Shown here: in pieces, positions 49,116 to 60,640 of the stretch | Numbering within the stretch: the first letter of the stretch is position 1 | Layout of the letters: each line of letters opens with the position of its first letter | Source of the DNA: Elysia chlorotica | Taxonomy: Eukaryota > Mollusca > Gastropoda > Plakobranchidae | Assembly: GCA_003991915.1 (NCBI GenBank) | Contig: RQTK01000700.1 | Coordinates: 62,001 to 126,000 of the forward strand | Direction: 5' to 3' | Length of the DNA: 64,000 nt | Notes under the pieces: model-generated | Databases searched by the model: none | What the model saw: the letters and a program-made list of their open reading frames with translations, nothing else | Told to the model about the DNA's origin: nothing | Made by a program: the position numbers and the translations under genes

Positions 49116-52100
49116 TCTCTCTCTAATCACCTTCACAGTTGCGGTGGTCTGAGAGTACATAACCTCCAATCGAAGGGCCGCAAGCTCAATTTTTTTTTAA
49201 CTTACTAAATCAAATTCTTTTCCCTTACGCAGAGCTTTAATATTTATTAAAAAGCGTAGGAGCTGTGCACACATCAGTCTGTGCGGTGGGACTCGGGGAT
49301 AAGAACCATCTCCTGTTAAATCAAAGAAATTTCTTTCGCCATAATTTTGTCAAACTCCAGCACATATAAGTCTAGCGGCTGGAAAATCAAAGAGTTTGAC
49401 ATGGAGGTGTGAACTGTACAGCTGTCTGATTCTTTTCCCTTACGCAGAGCTTTAATATTTATTAAAAAGCGTAGGAGCTGTGCACACATCAGTCTGTGCG
49501 GTGGGACTCGGGGATAAGAACCATCTCTCGCCATAATTTTGTCAAGCTAACTCCCAGCACATATAAGTCTAGCGGCTGGAAAATCAAAGAGTTTGACATG
49601 GAGGTGTGAACTGTACAGCTGTCTGCTCAAGACTGAAAGTCATAGGTGGGCACAATCATTTAGTTACAAGAGACTGGGCTTCCAATCACTGAAGAGTAGG
49701 TGGGACTTGAACAATTACGCAAGCTAGCTGTATGTTCCAAAACAAGTAAGATAAAGTAATGGGCCTAATTGGCATTTTCTCAACAACACCCCTTTCCAAA
49801 TAATCCTAAGAACCCTTCCGTCTACATCCATGTTTTTCTTATCTCCCGAGGGGTGGATTCTTAGGCGGAGGCCACTCAAAATCGTTCTTAAGTACAAATT
49901 GTATATAATTTAGGCGAAAAAGAAGACAATGTAAAAACAACATTAACTCAATAACTGTGAATGTTACACCTTTACTTTAGGATACATGACCCCTTTAAAC
50001 TTTTTAATAAAAAAATTTGCAGCAAAAAAGTTCCTGCATGATTTGTGGCATAAATTAATTCACAATAGCTACAAAAAATATTTCAAACCCCATCCCTTGA
50101 TACTAAGAATTACAACAAGCCTTAAAACTAACTAATGGCACTTCAGCTTCAACACACAGTAAAAAGAACACACACATGATTTACAAAAAATTATAAATAA
50201 GGGATTTTAAATTTGATAATTTCAGATTTAACAATAACACTTACTGCTCCTTTTTCTACAACTCTGTTCAGCATCACAATGGCCCGACTACGTTGTTCCC
50301 AAGCCATTTGCCAAAAATCACTCATGGTTTGATCTAATGGACCCTGAAGATTTAAAAATGATTGATGTACACAAATTTTCAGTCTCAGTCGACTTGGGAA
50401 ATGCGTACTAATGAATATTGAGCCCAACCCTTTTTACGTCCCTTTTTCATCATATGAAAAGGTGCGCCTGAAGCATAAAAATACTTTAAAATAATTCAAA
50501 TTAGTTGTCTAAATACTCATGACAACACTGAAGCCCTGAATTTCAATAGAATAATAACAGAAGACAAAAATATATTATACTCTACGATAGTTCAATCTTG
50601 ATTCAAATTATGCTTTGTGGATATGAGAAGCAGAAGGATTAAGAGCTACAAAATTGAAAAAAATGTTTAAATCTACTGTAGTTTAACAAAATTACATTTA
50701 CTAATACTAGGATCTTAACATTAAAATGATTTGTTTTATTAATAACTTAACCATCCTATTTTTCTCTCAAAATCCAAATTACTTTCATCTCTTCTTCAAT
50801 AATTACATTAACAAAAAATATTATCTTCTCCTTTTTTCTTAATAAAGTAATACTAAATAATTAAAAGTTATGACATGATTCTATTTCTAATAAACGATTT
50901 TTTGTATTTTAACTCAAATAAGTAAAAATACCTGAGTAAGTATATACTTTCTGTCTGCTTCTGGAACATCAACCATGCTAGCATTGATGTAGTCACTCTC
51001 TCCACACAAGACAACTCTAGTATGATCATCTGTCATGAAAAGAAAAAGCCCATTTGTTTAGTTAGTATGGATATTTAAAAAACCCTACGAAACAATGTAA
51101 ACTTTAAATACAGTGGACCTTGGATATAGCTAAGTCAGTGGGCAGGCTACAAAGCTTTGTTACGTCCGAAGTTTAGTTACATCCAAGGTCGTAATAAACA
51201 CAACAGACTCTCTAAGAATTTAATTTATAGTGTTTTCAATTTTTCTGCAGTCTTTCTCAAAGTTTCAAAACAGCTTTGTTGTTTCCTGAAGTGATTTTAC
51301 CTCCTCAAATAGCTAAAATCAGGTTAAAAAAAAACAGCAAACATTTGCTTGTGTTCAATGGATAAGAATTGGCATTAATCTTGAGTTTGAGTATTTCTTT
51401 TCAAAAGAAGCTGATGACGCTCAAACATGCGAGACTGGGAGTAGACTACACTGAGATTAAACAATATTTTTGATCGTTGGTACTTTATACTTCCATTTGA
51501 TTTGTCGATGAAACCTACAGACATACATGTCCCAGTTTTTTCAATTGCACAAACGCCAATCATGAGCATTCCAGAACCGAAAATAACCCATGTAACTGCG
51601 CTATTCCAACCTTCACCAACATCAATGCACCAAGAGCCGATAATGGGTCTGTTAGACCTATGTGAGTGTTTGTGGCGTTTTGATCTGACAAGAAACATAA
51701 ACAAACATTAACGAAGTCTTTGTGTGAATGTGCGGTACAGCAGGACACATGCTATGCATGTACGTAGATATAGGTCTGAGAGAATCCATGCACAGCAGCA
51801 CACTTTATTGCATTACTAAACTAGATCTACATTTAGCACTGTCCGGTTAACATAATGAGAGAGAGGTAGAGGAGGATCGAGAGAGGGCAAGAGGGAGAGA
51901 GAGAAAGACAGACAGACAGAGAGGGTGGGGGGTTCTGCTTTTTTTTTTTTTTTACCTCCTTTGTGAACTTCAATTTACTTCATAAGAAACTTATGGTTAT
52001 TGAAAAATGAGATCTGATTTACATGTCAGTGAAAATAAAAAAAAGCGGTAATGTTTGCGTGTCAAAGCTGGGCCAAGACTGAGGTGGAATAGCACTAAAC

Positions 52101-52621
52101 AGCCTCCTTCAAATACACAGCTGACACAGTGACAGTGGTTATGTGCATGTTGGGAGAGCGGAGATGTGGGAGGAACCAATCACTATGTCTAAAAAACATG
52201 GCCATTCATTGTTCCTCCACCACCTTCTCTTTATGATCTCTATCACTCTCACGTCTCAGGAACCAAGAGTAGTGATGCAACACTAAACCTAGCCCCGTCG
52301 GGGGGTCTCGCCACACTCAATTCGATGTAACATCTTTCTCGCTCCTCAGCTTTCCTTAAAACTCTTCCTCTCTCTTTTCCTCCGACCCTCCCCCCATCTT
52401 TCTGTGTGTCTGTCTGTCTCTCTCTGTGAATCTGCACCTTCTCTTCATGACATTTTTGTGGTTTTCCCCATCTTCTACCGTTCTAATTCAAAAGATTCTC
52501 ACTTAAGTGCCTATTTAACTTGAGTTTTGTGACGAATCTAGTAAACTGAATTCTACCATCTCTACTTTGAATTGCTAAAATCAAATGAATTTAAAGTCCA
52601 CACTGTGTGCAGTTACGTTTT

Positions 52622-52671
<50 letters not shown>

Positions 52672-55600
52672 CACAGACACAGACAAACACAGAGACAGAG
52701 AGAGAGGCGCACATGGCTATGTCGGGCGGCACAATGAAAGATGGGAGAATGACCTGTTATCGCATGCCAGACAGCATTGGCAACAGAGTGCAAACAATTA
52801 TTTTATCCTTCCTTAGACAGTTGTGCAAGCTTACCTACTGAAGGGAGTGGCCGCACAGAACCTATCGACTGATCACTCAGTACGCACACATACACATCCG
52901 CACCCAGTCCATTTTTGCATGACATACTTGTTTATGACCTCTACAAATTTGACGCAAACTTGACCTGCAAATGTGTACTGCGCTGCTCCCAAGTTTTTCA
53001 TAGCTTTGTACTTGCTGAAATATCTGGAATCTCAACCAATGCTCAGCCCAGTACTTCCTTACGTTCAAGGTTTTCGTTAAATCTCTCGCCCAAGGTCCTT
53101 TCATAGGCTATATACAAAAGGAAAAACCTCCCTGAGATAGTCTTCGTTGAGTCTGATGTTGCTATAAGCAAGGTCCACTGTATTTTTTAGTTTGTCTTGT
53201 TTTTTTTTTATATTTTCAAGACAGTTTAACGGTTAAAGTTGGAATTCCTCTTGTTTTGGCCACTGGGACACATAAGAAGTTCAATGGTTAACACACACAC
53301 AAAAATTTTTTAGCAGTGTGAATATTTAATACTGTTTAAATATGAAAGTTGAAACCGTTTTCAATTAAATATAGTAAATTCCCCTCTGAGTTTAGAGTAG
53401 TTTTCAAAATCTATGCACATATGTATTTGATACAAAAAGTTAATCCAGTGTACGTTTTTTTATGCATCTGGGTAGACATAGATTCATATAAAAAAAACTT
53501 ACAACAAAGAGATTAAAGGATTTTTATTTTTCCCTACATTAATATTTCTAAGAACTGAAAATATCTCCAACCTTTGAAATCTCTTTCTTATCTATCATAC
53601 ATTGAAATAATATTATAAGTCAAGGACATATAGACAAAATTGTTAATGCAATTTGTTTCCTTACCACAGTTTCCACACTGTTCAGGTTGAATTTAAGAGT
53701 GAATATTTTCCAAATGAAATTCAATGGGTATCTAGCTGCATCTCAAAATTCAAAAAGAAAGACAAAACATAATAAACAACAATTCAAAATAACAATAGTC
53801 TAAGGCTACACTAAAATTATAAAGCTTTACAGAGAACAATATTCACATTTCAACTTCAAGCAAGCAAAAAAAGCAATTGACACTCAATTTGACTCACATG
53901 GGCTAACATCACGATATCTGTTTTTCCTGCGATTCTGAGGGTCTCTGGATATCTTAGTTGAAAATTCATCTCCCAGAGTTAAGAGAGATGCCTCATTTTT
54001 TAATCTCTGAGGAAAAGACAAGTGACGCAGGCTGTAAATTCAGACACAATTTTTAATGATGCAAGTCCAAAATAACATTAATCGACTTATGATTTAACAG
54101 TTTCATTTTCTAAAAAGTATTAAGGAACACACATATAATTATAATTTTACTCAGAAGGTGAGTAAAATGATTTCTCTGCATTACCAACTTCTTTTTGTGG
54201 ATTATATCAATAAAACTTTGGTTACAATCTTGGAAAATACAAAATTGCATTGTTCAAAAAAATATTTTAAAATCCACTAATTTTTTTTAAATATCAACTG
54301 GGCTGCTTTGAGGACAGATCTCATGGTTTAATCTCACTGCCAACTGTACAAATTCTTACAAAAGTTTCAGTACTATTGAAACATTGAAAATTGAAAGAAG
54401 GAACCTAATGTTGTCAGGACTTAAGTGGTTTAGAAGAAATATCACTATAAAAACAACTCTGCTGTATGCAAATGTATGTTTATATTGTCATGATGATGAC
54501 AGGTGTTTTAGTCCAAACTCACATATAGGGAAAATAATGGATGATGAATTTGTTTTTACTGTATGTCGGCACGGTAACGACTATATTGTGCCCATGATGT
54601 CCTGAGACAGTCAATTACTAGAAGCAAACTAGACTCCTTTATCTCTCTGAATATTGAAAGCATAAAAATCAGAGTAAAAAGGTTGGTTAAAAGTAAAGGG
54701 AATATACAGTAGTATTAACAGATCCATGTGTAGGAATATCACAGTTAAATTTTATTATACACACCAATGTCTTTCTGAAAGTTTCAAAAACTTGCTTTGA
54801 TTAACACTAGAGTCTCACCGATGCCTAAAAGCGCTTTAAAGTCGGGATTTCCCGTCGTTGATGACCATCACCATGATTATTTTGGGAATACATTAAAGAG
54901 AACTTTCAGTGTTTTCTTGTTTGTTTTTTAGAATTTAATTAAATGGATCATCATACAAGTTACAGAAAAAGACTTGTAGTATTATAGTTGTGATCTGTTA
55001 AGTTCATATGCGCCGTTTGCGTTTCGCTCTTGTTCTTTAATTCTTCAGTAGGTCTACCGAGTAACTGGGTACTGAACTACCGATGCTTGGGTATTGAATG
55101 AAAAGCATTGAGCTGATCGAGGTTGGGAAATAGTCATCGAGGAAACCTTATCACTCCCACCCAAGGAAACCAAATATGGTGTCATAGAAGCTAAGGGACA
55201 TCACTCTCGCAAACTTTTTCTTGCTCTAGGTTTTAATAATAATAATAATCAAAATAATAATAATGATGATAATAAGCAGACAAAAATGTGACAATGTGGC
55301 TCTAGCAGTCTACCTTCACTGTAGGGCGCTAGGCTACCTAATGTATAGCATTGTTGCGCGACGACACTCTGGTCAGAAAAGCGTCGAAGACTTAAAAAGG
55401 TCAAGACTTTCTCGACACCTAAAAGCGTCGACGCCTTCGGTTGTCGAGACTGGAAAGCGTCGACGACCTAATAAAGCCCCGGATGCCCAGCACTAGGCTG
55501 CCTAGCAAAAAGTTCCGAGTTTCTCATGAAAATGTAGACCTAGTCGGCTAATATAGCTAGGCTATATAAAAATTTAAATCTAGATTCAAATATACATATT

Positions 55601-55716
55601 AAAGAAAAAAAAACAGCTGCCACTTTGTTGCAGTTCTTAATTTTCACCTGATAAACTTCCGTCCAAACGTTGTTGTTGTCAAACTCTGCAAATTCCTGCT
55701 CAGTTTGCGATGCCAT
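38813..55716 (-). CDS. PTPN1/PTPN2-type non-receptor protein tyrosine phosphatase (PTP1B/TC-PTP homologue)
   Basis: Ten exons in transcript order: 55648-55716 (ATG), 53898-54006, 50932-51029, 50245-50343, 47766-47915, 46430-46639, 43733-43912, 42221-42416, 40603-40741 and 38813-39008 (TAG). All phases match, giving 481 residues (human PTP1B has 435). N-terminus [20 protein letters not shown]; phosphotyrosine-loop region [33 protein letters not shown] loop TTWPDFGVP (W190-D192); P-loop [10 protein letters not shown] with nucleophile C226; Q-loop [13 protein letters not shown] (about 270-282). All catalytic elements are present. The C-terminal part has proline clusters ([16 protein letters not shown]), an acidic stretch ([10 protein letters not shown]), a basic coiled segment ([20 protein letters not shown]) and a final hydrophobic tail ([20 protein letters not shown]). 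Known: PTP1B dephosphorylates receptor tyrosine kinases from the ER surface, to which its tail anchors it. Inferred: the same topology and role here. Invertebrates often have one gene for the PTPN1/PTPN2 pair, so I give no single symbol. Confidence 0.95.
41020..41560 (+). repeat. Degenerate internal repeat, family also at 47240-47480
   Basis: Related motifs recur: GAACTGGATGTGAGGATTGA, GAACTGGATGTTAAGATGG and AACTGAAAGTCGAGATAGAG, each followed by a GGACGAAT- or GCACGAAT-type segment. Similar sequence (GAGTACTGGGTGTAAAGATG, GAAACTTT) lies at 47240-47480. The class is unknown and no coding potential is seen. It is intronic in the phosphatase gene. Confidence 0.5.
41755..42122 (+). mobile_element. 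LINE ORF2 C-terminal fragment
   Basis: The plus strand reads [18 protein letters not shown], then [15 protein letters not shown] and a tail resembling [14 protein letters not shown], a layout typical of the post-RT end of RTE-like LINEs. A frame break and stops are present. It lies in the intron between phosphatase exons 8 and 9. Confidence 0.6.
42990..43390 (+). mobile_element. LINE ORF2 C-terminal fragment
   Basis: The plus strand reads [39 protein letters not shown] and [11 protein letters not shown] across a frame change. This matches the common LINE block R-x-x-F-x-x-x-V-x-x-V-L-L-Y-G-x-E-x-W. It lies in the intron between phosphatase exons 7 and 8. Confidence 0.7.
43920..46429. other. 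Phosphatase intron 6 (between exons 6 and 7), nothing recognised
   Basis: About 2.5 kb of AT-rich intron with a short CT-rich stretch at about 45225-45245 and CTAGAT-type motifs around 45400-45520. A plus-strand frame at 45364-45717 has no recognisable homology or splice context. Confidence 0.5.
48073..48130 (+). mobile_element. Single Tigger/pogo-like terminus
   Basis: TACAGTGGTCCCCGCGTAAG followed by AACTCTCCGCTTGTGAACCT looks like the terminal inverted repeat of a Tigger/pogo-like transposon. No matching inverted end was found nearby, so this is probably a decayed fragment. Confidence 0.35.
48510..49130 (+). repeat. CT-rich tracts in a phosphatase intron
   Basis: Two pyrimidine-rich zones (about 48510-48580 and 48940-49130) are dominated by CT repeats, with a long (CT)n core at about 49066-49111. 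Confidence 0.9.
49214..49625 (+). repeat. Recent tandem duplication, unit about 215 bp
   Basis: Copy 1 (49214-49428) and copy 2 (49429-49625) both run from ATTCTTTTCCCTTACGCAGA to GAACTGTACAGCTGTCTG. They are practically identical, except that copy 2 lacks about 24 bases after GAACCATCTC and has about 6 extra bases downstream. The duplication is intronic in the phosphatase gene. Confidence 0.95.
51111..53180. mobile_element. 2.07-kb Tigger/pogo-like element with inverted ends and TA flanks
   Basis: The left end starts CAGTGGACCTTGGATATAG. The right end, read inverted, starts CAGTGGACCTTGCTTATAG. Both sides are flanked by TA, the target duplication of the Tc1/mariner/pogo superfamily. The interior contains GA-rich tracts at 51860-51930 and 52622-52680 and no recognisable transposase, so it would be a non-autonomous copy. 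It sits in the intron between phosphatase exons 2 and 3. The alternative is two unrelated solo ends. Confidence 0.6.
52622..52680 (+). repeat. (GA)n microsatellite inside the TIR element
   Basis: GA repeat broken by GACA variants, lying within 51111-53180. Confidence 0.9.
55360..55480 (+). repeat. Short GCGTCGA-motif cluster in phosphatase intron 1
   Basis: AAAGCGTCGA-type motifs recur at about 55378, 55423 and 55454, interleaved with GTCGAGAC and CTCGACACC. The local CpG content is well above the surroundings. The stretch also reads through from 55263 to 55496, but I recognise no protein. Confidence 0.4.
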
Positions 55717-56469
55717 CTTCAGGTTGCAATTGCATTTGTCTCTTTAGGATTTTCAGAAATAACCTTCTTATCTAATTGGGCCTCTGATCTCAAAGATGTG
55801 CAATTAAGATAAAAATGGTAGTTCGAGAACAGAAGTCTAATCTAAAGTCAGGATCACATTCCACCCTTTCCAATAGTTTCGGCGTCCTGAAACATTTTTA
55901 GCAAGATTTTACAATGTTCACTGTTCAGTTGTTCACGGACCGGACGTTCAAATCCCGAATCTTTAACGATTAGAGATACGTTTGTTGATCAATGGAGTAT
56001 GAAGACTAATGGAGTGGTTAGTCTCCTTACCATCAAAATTAGCTGGTTTTAAACAGCTGATGCTCGTTTCCTTTCAAATCGTTAAAACTCCAGTGGGCCT
56101 GTGGCTGTCGATCGCCCTTCATTATTTTCTTTCTTATTTTTTTGGCACCATATCAGATTGGGTTGGTTTTCATTTCAAAATATTTATTTTATTTTTAGTT
56201 GAGTTTTAGTCACAGATTTCTATAAGCACTAGATAGCTCATAAAACATGGCGAAACTTTATTGTTACTGGGGAGTGGAAAAGAGGGGCACCAAGCCGCGC
56301 AATACACATAGAGGTGCTATGCTTATAATAAAATTGTTACAATACAATGTTACATCGTAGTCCGCATCTGTGTGTAATCAATCAATCACAGCTTTTTTTT
56401 TCTTTCTATGGTTATTTCCACCTGCTCCTTCTCACTCTGCGTATGTTTAATTGCAAGTGGCTAGTCAGG

Positions 56470-56542
56470 TAATAACAACAACAACAATAACAAATAATAA
56501 TAATAATAAAAAAACAACAACAACAACAATAAAAATAATAAC

Positions 56543-56576
<34 letters not shown>

Positions 56577-57392
56577 GTAATAATAATTTAACAGTTTGTC
56601 TCCTGTCTGAGATGTACGATTTAAACCAATTAAGGACAGTACCACCGATTCCAAACGTTATATGGAGGCGATCAAGAAGAATTTCGTGGTCAATAGTGTC
56701 AAAGGCGGCCGAAAGATCTAAAAGTGCTAAAATTGTGACTTTCCCTTGGTCTGTGGAACTAAGAATATCAGAGTTTACTTTAAGGAGGGCTGTTTCCGTG
56801 CTGTTCTTACTCTTGTAAGCGGATTGTTACTTTTCTTTTAAATTATTTTTAACAAGATGGCTCTCTATTTGATTTAAAACTACCTTTTCTAAGATCTTTG
56901 TTTTAAAAAATGAAGGTTTTAAACTGGTCTTTAGTTTTTAAGTTTATTTTTTTCAAGTTTGTTTTTCTTTAAAATGGGGCGGACAATTTCTTTTTTGAAA
57001 CTGTCAGGTACGTTTCTGCTCTCAATTGACTTATTTATATATTATTTTTTATTATTATTTTTTAAATTTTGTTTATGTTTTTTCATTCAAGAAACAGATC
57101 TGTTTGTTATTGTTGTCTAGCTCTCAAATTGATTTGGGTTATTTAAGTATTTTTTTTTTTATAGTTTCAGCATTAACAGGTTTAAAATGTTGAAAAGTTT
57201 TGTTACCTTTTAAGTTTAGATTGTCTGGCTTTAGTTTATTCATGTCTAAATTTTTCTTGATTTTCTTTATTTTATTTTTGAAAAAGTTGTTGAAAACGTT
57301 TGGTAGTTTGGTCGGTGATATGTTAGTGGGAAGGACTTCGATGTTACTTTTTCCTAAAAGCTCATTGCAGGTTCTATAGAGATCTTTACAGG

Positions 57393-57421
<29 letters not shown>
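56470..57421 (-). mobile_element. L2/CR1-type LINE RT fragment bracketed by AAT-rich arrays
   Basis: The minus strand reads SAYKSKNSTETALLKVNSDI, LALLDLSAAFDTIDHEILLD and FGIGGTVLNWFKSYISD, the classic N-terminal RT blocks of the L2/CR1 clade. More degraded upstream ORF2 sequence extends to about 57390. An (AAT)n-type array lies on each side (about 56470-56590 and 57391-57421). The 3' half of the element is missing. Confidence 0.8.
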
Positions 57422-57423
<2 letters not shown>

Positions 57424-57784
57424 TTGGTGTTGTTGCAGAAAATTATTAGGCCTATAATCTTTTAGTGTAAGGTTATATTCTTAGTTCTTTCTGAAATCAA
57501 ATCGCGGAGTTAAATATTGATTCTACCTTTATTTCTCGATTGAACAGTGAAACTACCACTTGGTTCGGCTTGTTTTTGAAGGCACGAGTTGCCGTTGTAT
57601 GGTGAGAAGTTAACAGTTCAAGTAATCAATAAGAGATAAATCTCCAGAATAAAATCTAAAATAAACTAGATCTATAATGAACTTTTTAAGAGTAAGTTAG
57701 TAATCAATTAAAAATAATTATTATGGCTTAGTTTATTTTTTAGAAAGCGCGTAGAATTGTTCCCTTTGACACGGATCCGTTTAG

Positions 57785-58085
57785 TTTAAGCCTCTTTATT
57801 CCCTGTGGAACATAGGGCCGCGGCAAATCCCCTCCACCGAACTCGGTTCTGGCTAGTCCTCTTCAAATCGACCCCTGTAATATCAGCGACATTCATCTCA
57901 GCATTGGTGCTTCGCCGCCAAGTCTGCTTTGGATGTCCGACCTTGCTTGTTTTTTTATGTTGGATACAGGCTTTCGAAGTGTGTGAGCTATCCAGCTCCA
58001 TTTGCGCTTTCTCTATAGGGGTCTGCTTCGTTCAGTCCCAAAGTTCTTTGTTCGTGATAACTTCAGGCCACGTTAAAGGGAGTAC
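57785..58085 (-). mobile_element. LINE 3' end, same family as 17155-17530
   Basis: The minus strand reads GHPKQTWRRSTNAEMNVADI, GVDLKRTSQNRVRWRGFAAA and LCSTGNKEA followed by a stop. This is the standard terminus of an ORF2 (W...W..L..LC). It shares long blocks with the METTL17-intron copy. Confidence 0.75.
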
Positions 58086-58599
58086 TAGTTTGGTACTTTA
58101 GTATGAACACATATTTGCAGCAATGATACCGTGAATATTACACTGTTTATGTGAAGGTTAGCATCTGCACGATCAATACATTTCTATAGGAATAATGTTT
58201 TGCATAATTTTATTTTATCAAAGTTTAAACCAGTTGTGCTCAGAAAGAAAGAATATTTCAGCTACTAGGCTCACAAAAGTAGCAACACAGACCAATATTT
58301 AGATTAACATAAGCTCATCGTAGTTTATCGATTAGCACAATGTAAATAATTTGCTAGCTTTATTTATACCTAGGAGCAAGATCAATCCAGGAAGAAAACA
58401 ATCTCTCTTCAGCTGAAAGTATTTAAGTAGGTTCAAGATACGTCTTGTGTGGGTGGAAAAAACGTGTATGAATCCAATTTATTATTTTCTCACGTCTTCA
58501 AGTAACAACACACTTTTAAAGTAAAAAAAAGCACTGCTTTTGCTCCCACTTTACACAAAATCCTATTCTGTACAAATGCACATCGTCCTAAAACTACGG

Positions 58600-59765
58600 A
58601 TGGACAAAAGCAAGCCAAGTGGTTGGAGACGCCTTACTCGTTAGATCGACCCTCTCCTTGGGCTGCAGGCTCACCGAGCTGTCGCTCACTCTCACCCTGT
58701 TGTTGGGGCAAGTTGGGTTAGGACGAGCTGGTGAACTCACTGGCGCACGGGCGGATGTTTCTGGGGCATCTGTTTGTGAATTATTGCAGTTTATGGCTGT
58801 TGGTCTTGGTAACAGGCCATGTTTCTGACCCATAGAGTAAGACCGGCTTCACGCTGATATATTGTTTCGTACCGAGAGGGATGTAGACCTACAGATTGGT
58901 CTTAGGATGTTAAGAGCGTATTGGGCCTTATTGATTCGGCATCTGGTGTCCTCTTTCGTTCCTCCGTCTTTACTTGCCAAGATAACAAACTAATGAACCT
59001 CTTTGATGTTTTCTTGATGCAGTTGCAGTGGGTCTGCCTGTCTGTCATTGATTTGTATGGTCTCAGTTATTTATCTTGCCTCTTCTGACACACGATATAG
59101 TTTCTCTTGTGCGTCTTGTTGTTTTTGTGAGAGAAGGCTGATATCGTCTGCAAAGTCAAGATCCTCCAGCTTCCTAATGAAGATCCTTTGGATACCCGTC
59201 CTCTGGCCTGCAGTTGACTTTCGCATAATCCAGTCAAACACTATAAGGACGGTCGTCGGCGATGGCAAAAAACTCTGGCGGACGCCAGTTTTTACGTTGA
59301 AAAGTTCAGCCAGTTTACCATAGTAGATGACTTGACAAGTGGCGCCTTCATAAAGTTGTTGAATTATGGTGACGAACTTTGGTGGAAAGCCATGGTGGTA
59401 CACCAGTCTCAAGATGACATCTCGATCAACGCTGTCGAATGCTCTTTGAAAATAAAAAAAATAGAGAGGGGTCTGCCACTCCAGTGACTGTTCGATGATG
59501 ATACGCATGGTAGCTATGTGGTATGTGCACGGGCGATCTTGTCGGAAGCCAGCCTGCTCATCTCGGAGTATCCTGTCCAGATTATTCTTCAGCCTCAGAC
59601 AGGGGTCGGTAGAAACAAGAAATTCATTTCCTTCTTGAAGCTCCGATGTCGCACAGAAAAAAATAACTAGGCTTTTAGGACAAGAAAAAGTGGTGTTATA
59701 CAAGTCGACAAATCTGTCGGAAATTGTGATAGAGGCAAAACGAACAACGGGAAGGATACTCAAAA
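58600..59765 (-). mobile_element. LINE reverse-transcriptase domain fragment
   Basis: The minus strand reads LRDEQAGFRQDRPCTYHIAT, LYFFYFQRAFDSVDRDVILR, LYEGATCQVIYYGKLAELFN, VKTGVRQ and LEDLDFADDISLLSQ, covering RT motifs up to the catalytic FADD box. A degraded GGTKEDTRCRINKAQYALN block follows around 58900-58990. The reading frame is open for about 230 codons around the RT core, then decays. It may belong with the 3' end at 57785. Confidence 0.85.
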
Positions 59766-59789
59766 TATACTATCTAGGAACAGAGTTAC

Positions 59790-60640
59790 CTTGCTTTAAA
59801 TCTGACAATTAGAAGAAAATACACGTTGAAATTTATCCCATCTGGTGAAAGTTACCAAACTAAAAGATGATCCTTTGCTCGGTGTCAAAGCGTACTCTGC
59901 TATTATAATCCCATGGTTTCTACCCAAAAATAGACATATTTGAACCCCCAAAGTGATCCTGGGAAGTGTTTCTACCCAAGAATAGACATATCTGAAACCC
60001 CCAAGTGACCATGGGAAGTAAAATGGTGAGATAGACAGATCTGAGGGCATTAACTTCAACATTTCTATAATGTTCACTTAAGCAAGTTGAAATCGCTCTA
60101 CCAGTTTCATCGATGTAAATCAATCCACAACGCTTACACACGACTGCATAAATAAGGTTGCGACTGGAGCAAGGGAAAGGGTCAACCACGTTATAGGTAC
60201 TTCTTAGCAAACTAACTTCACATGGTGTTGAGACATAACGGCAAGTCTTACATCTAAGTTTTTTTGAAAGCTCGAGTGCCTAAGGAGTTATCACTTGAGA
60301 CTCGACTACGAACCAACACATCTCGTAAGTTTCTCGCTCTGCGGAGCACTACTAGGGGAGGTTCAGAAAAAATCTCATTGGGGTAGGGGTAAGCTTGGAG
60401 AATATTCAAATTTTGCAAAAATCATCTTCTTAGCAACACCATTCTAGGGATGATAGGTTACAGTCAGTTTCGTATGTTGTGAAGGCACTGAGGCTCTGGG
60501 TATGAGAGAGTCTGCTATACTTACCTGGGATACCTTACTTAAAGCATCCTCTAAAACAGTCATGGGATACCCACCTGAGAGGAGCATCTACGAATAGAGG
60601 ATATACCTCTTACACGGCTTAGGGTGAGAGGAGATGTAGG
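59790..60640 (-). mobile_element. Penelope-like element fragment with GIY-YIG endonuclease
   Basis: The minus strand reads RRARNLRDVLVRSRVSSDNS (the conserved RPKNLKD-type block), then PCSSRNLIYAVVCKRCGLIY and IDETGRAISTCLSEHYRNVE, the GIY-YIG nuclease with its CxxC-like part, as known from Penelope-like retroelements. The usual IGETGR reads IDETGR. The RT part is not recognised upstream. A 52-bp tandem repeat (59919-60020) sits in its 3' region. Frame breaks are present. Confidence 0.75.

Noticed and set aside
48815-49208. Ser/Leu-repeat frames
   Set aside because: They are translations of CT-rich simple sequence in a phosphatase intron.
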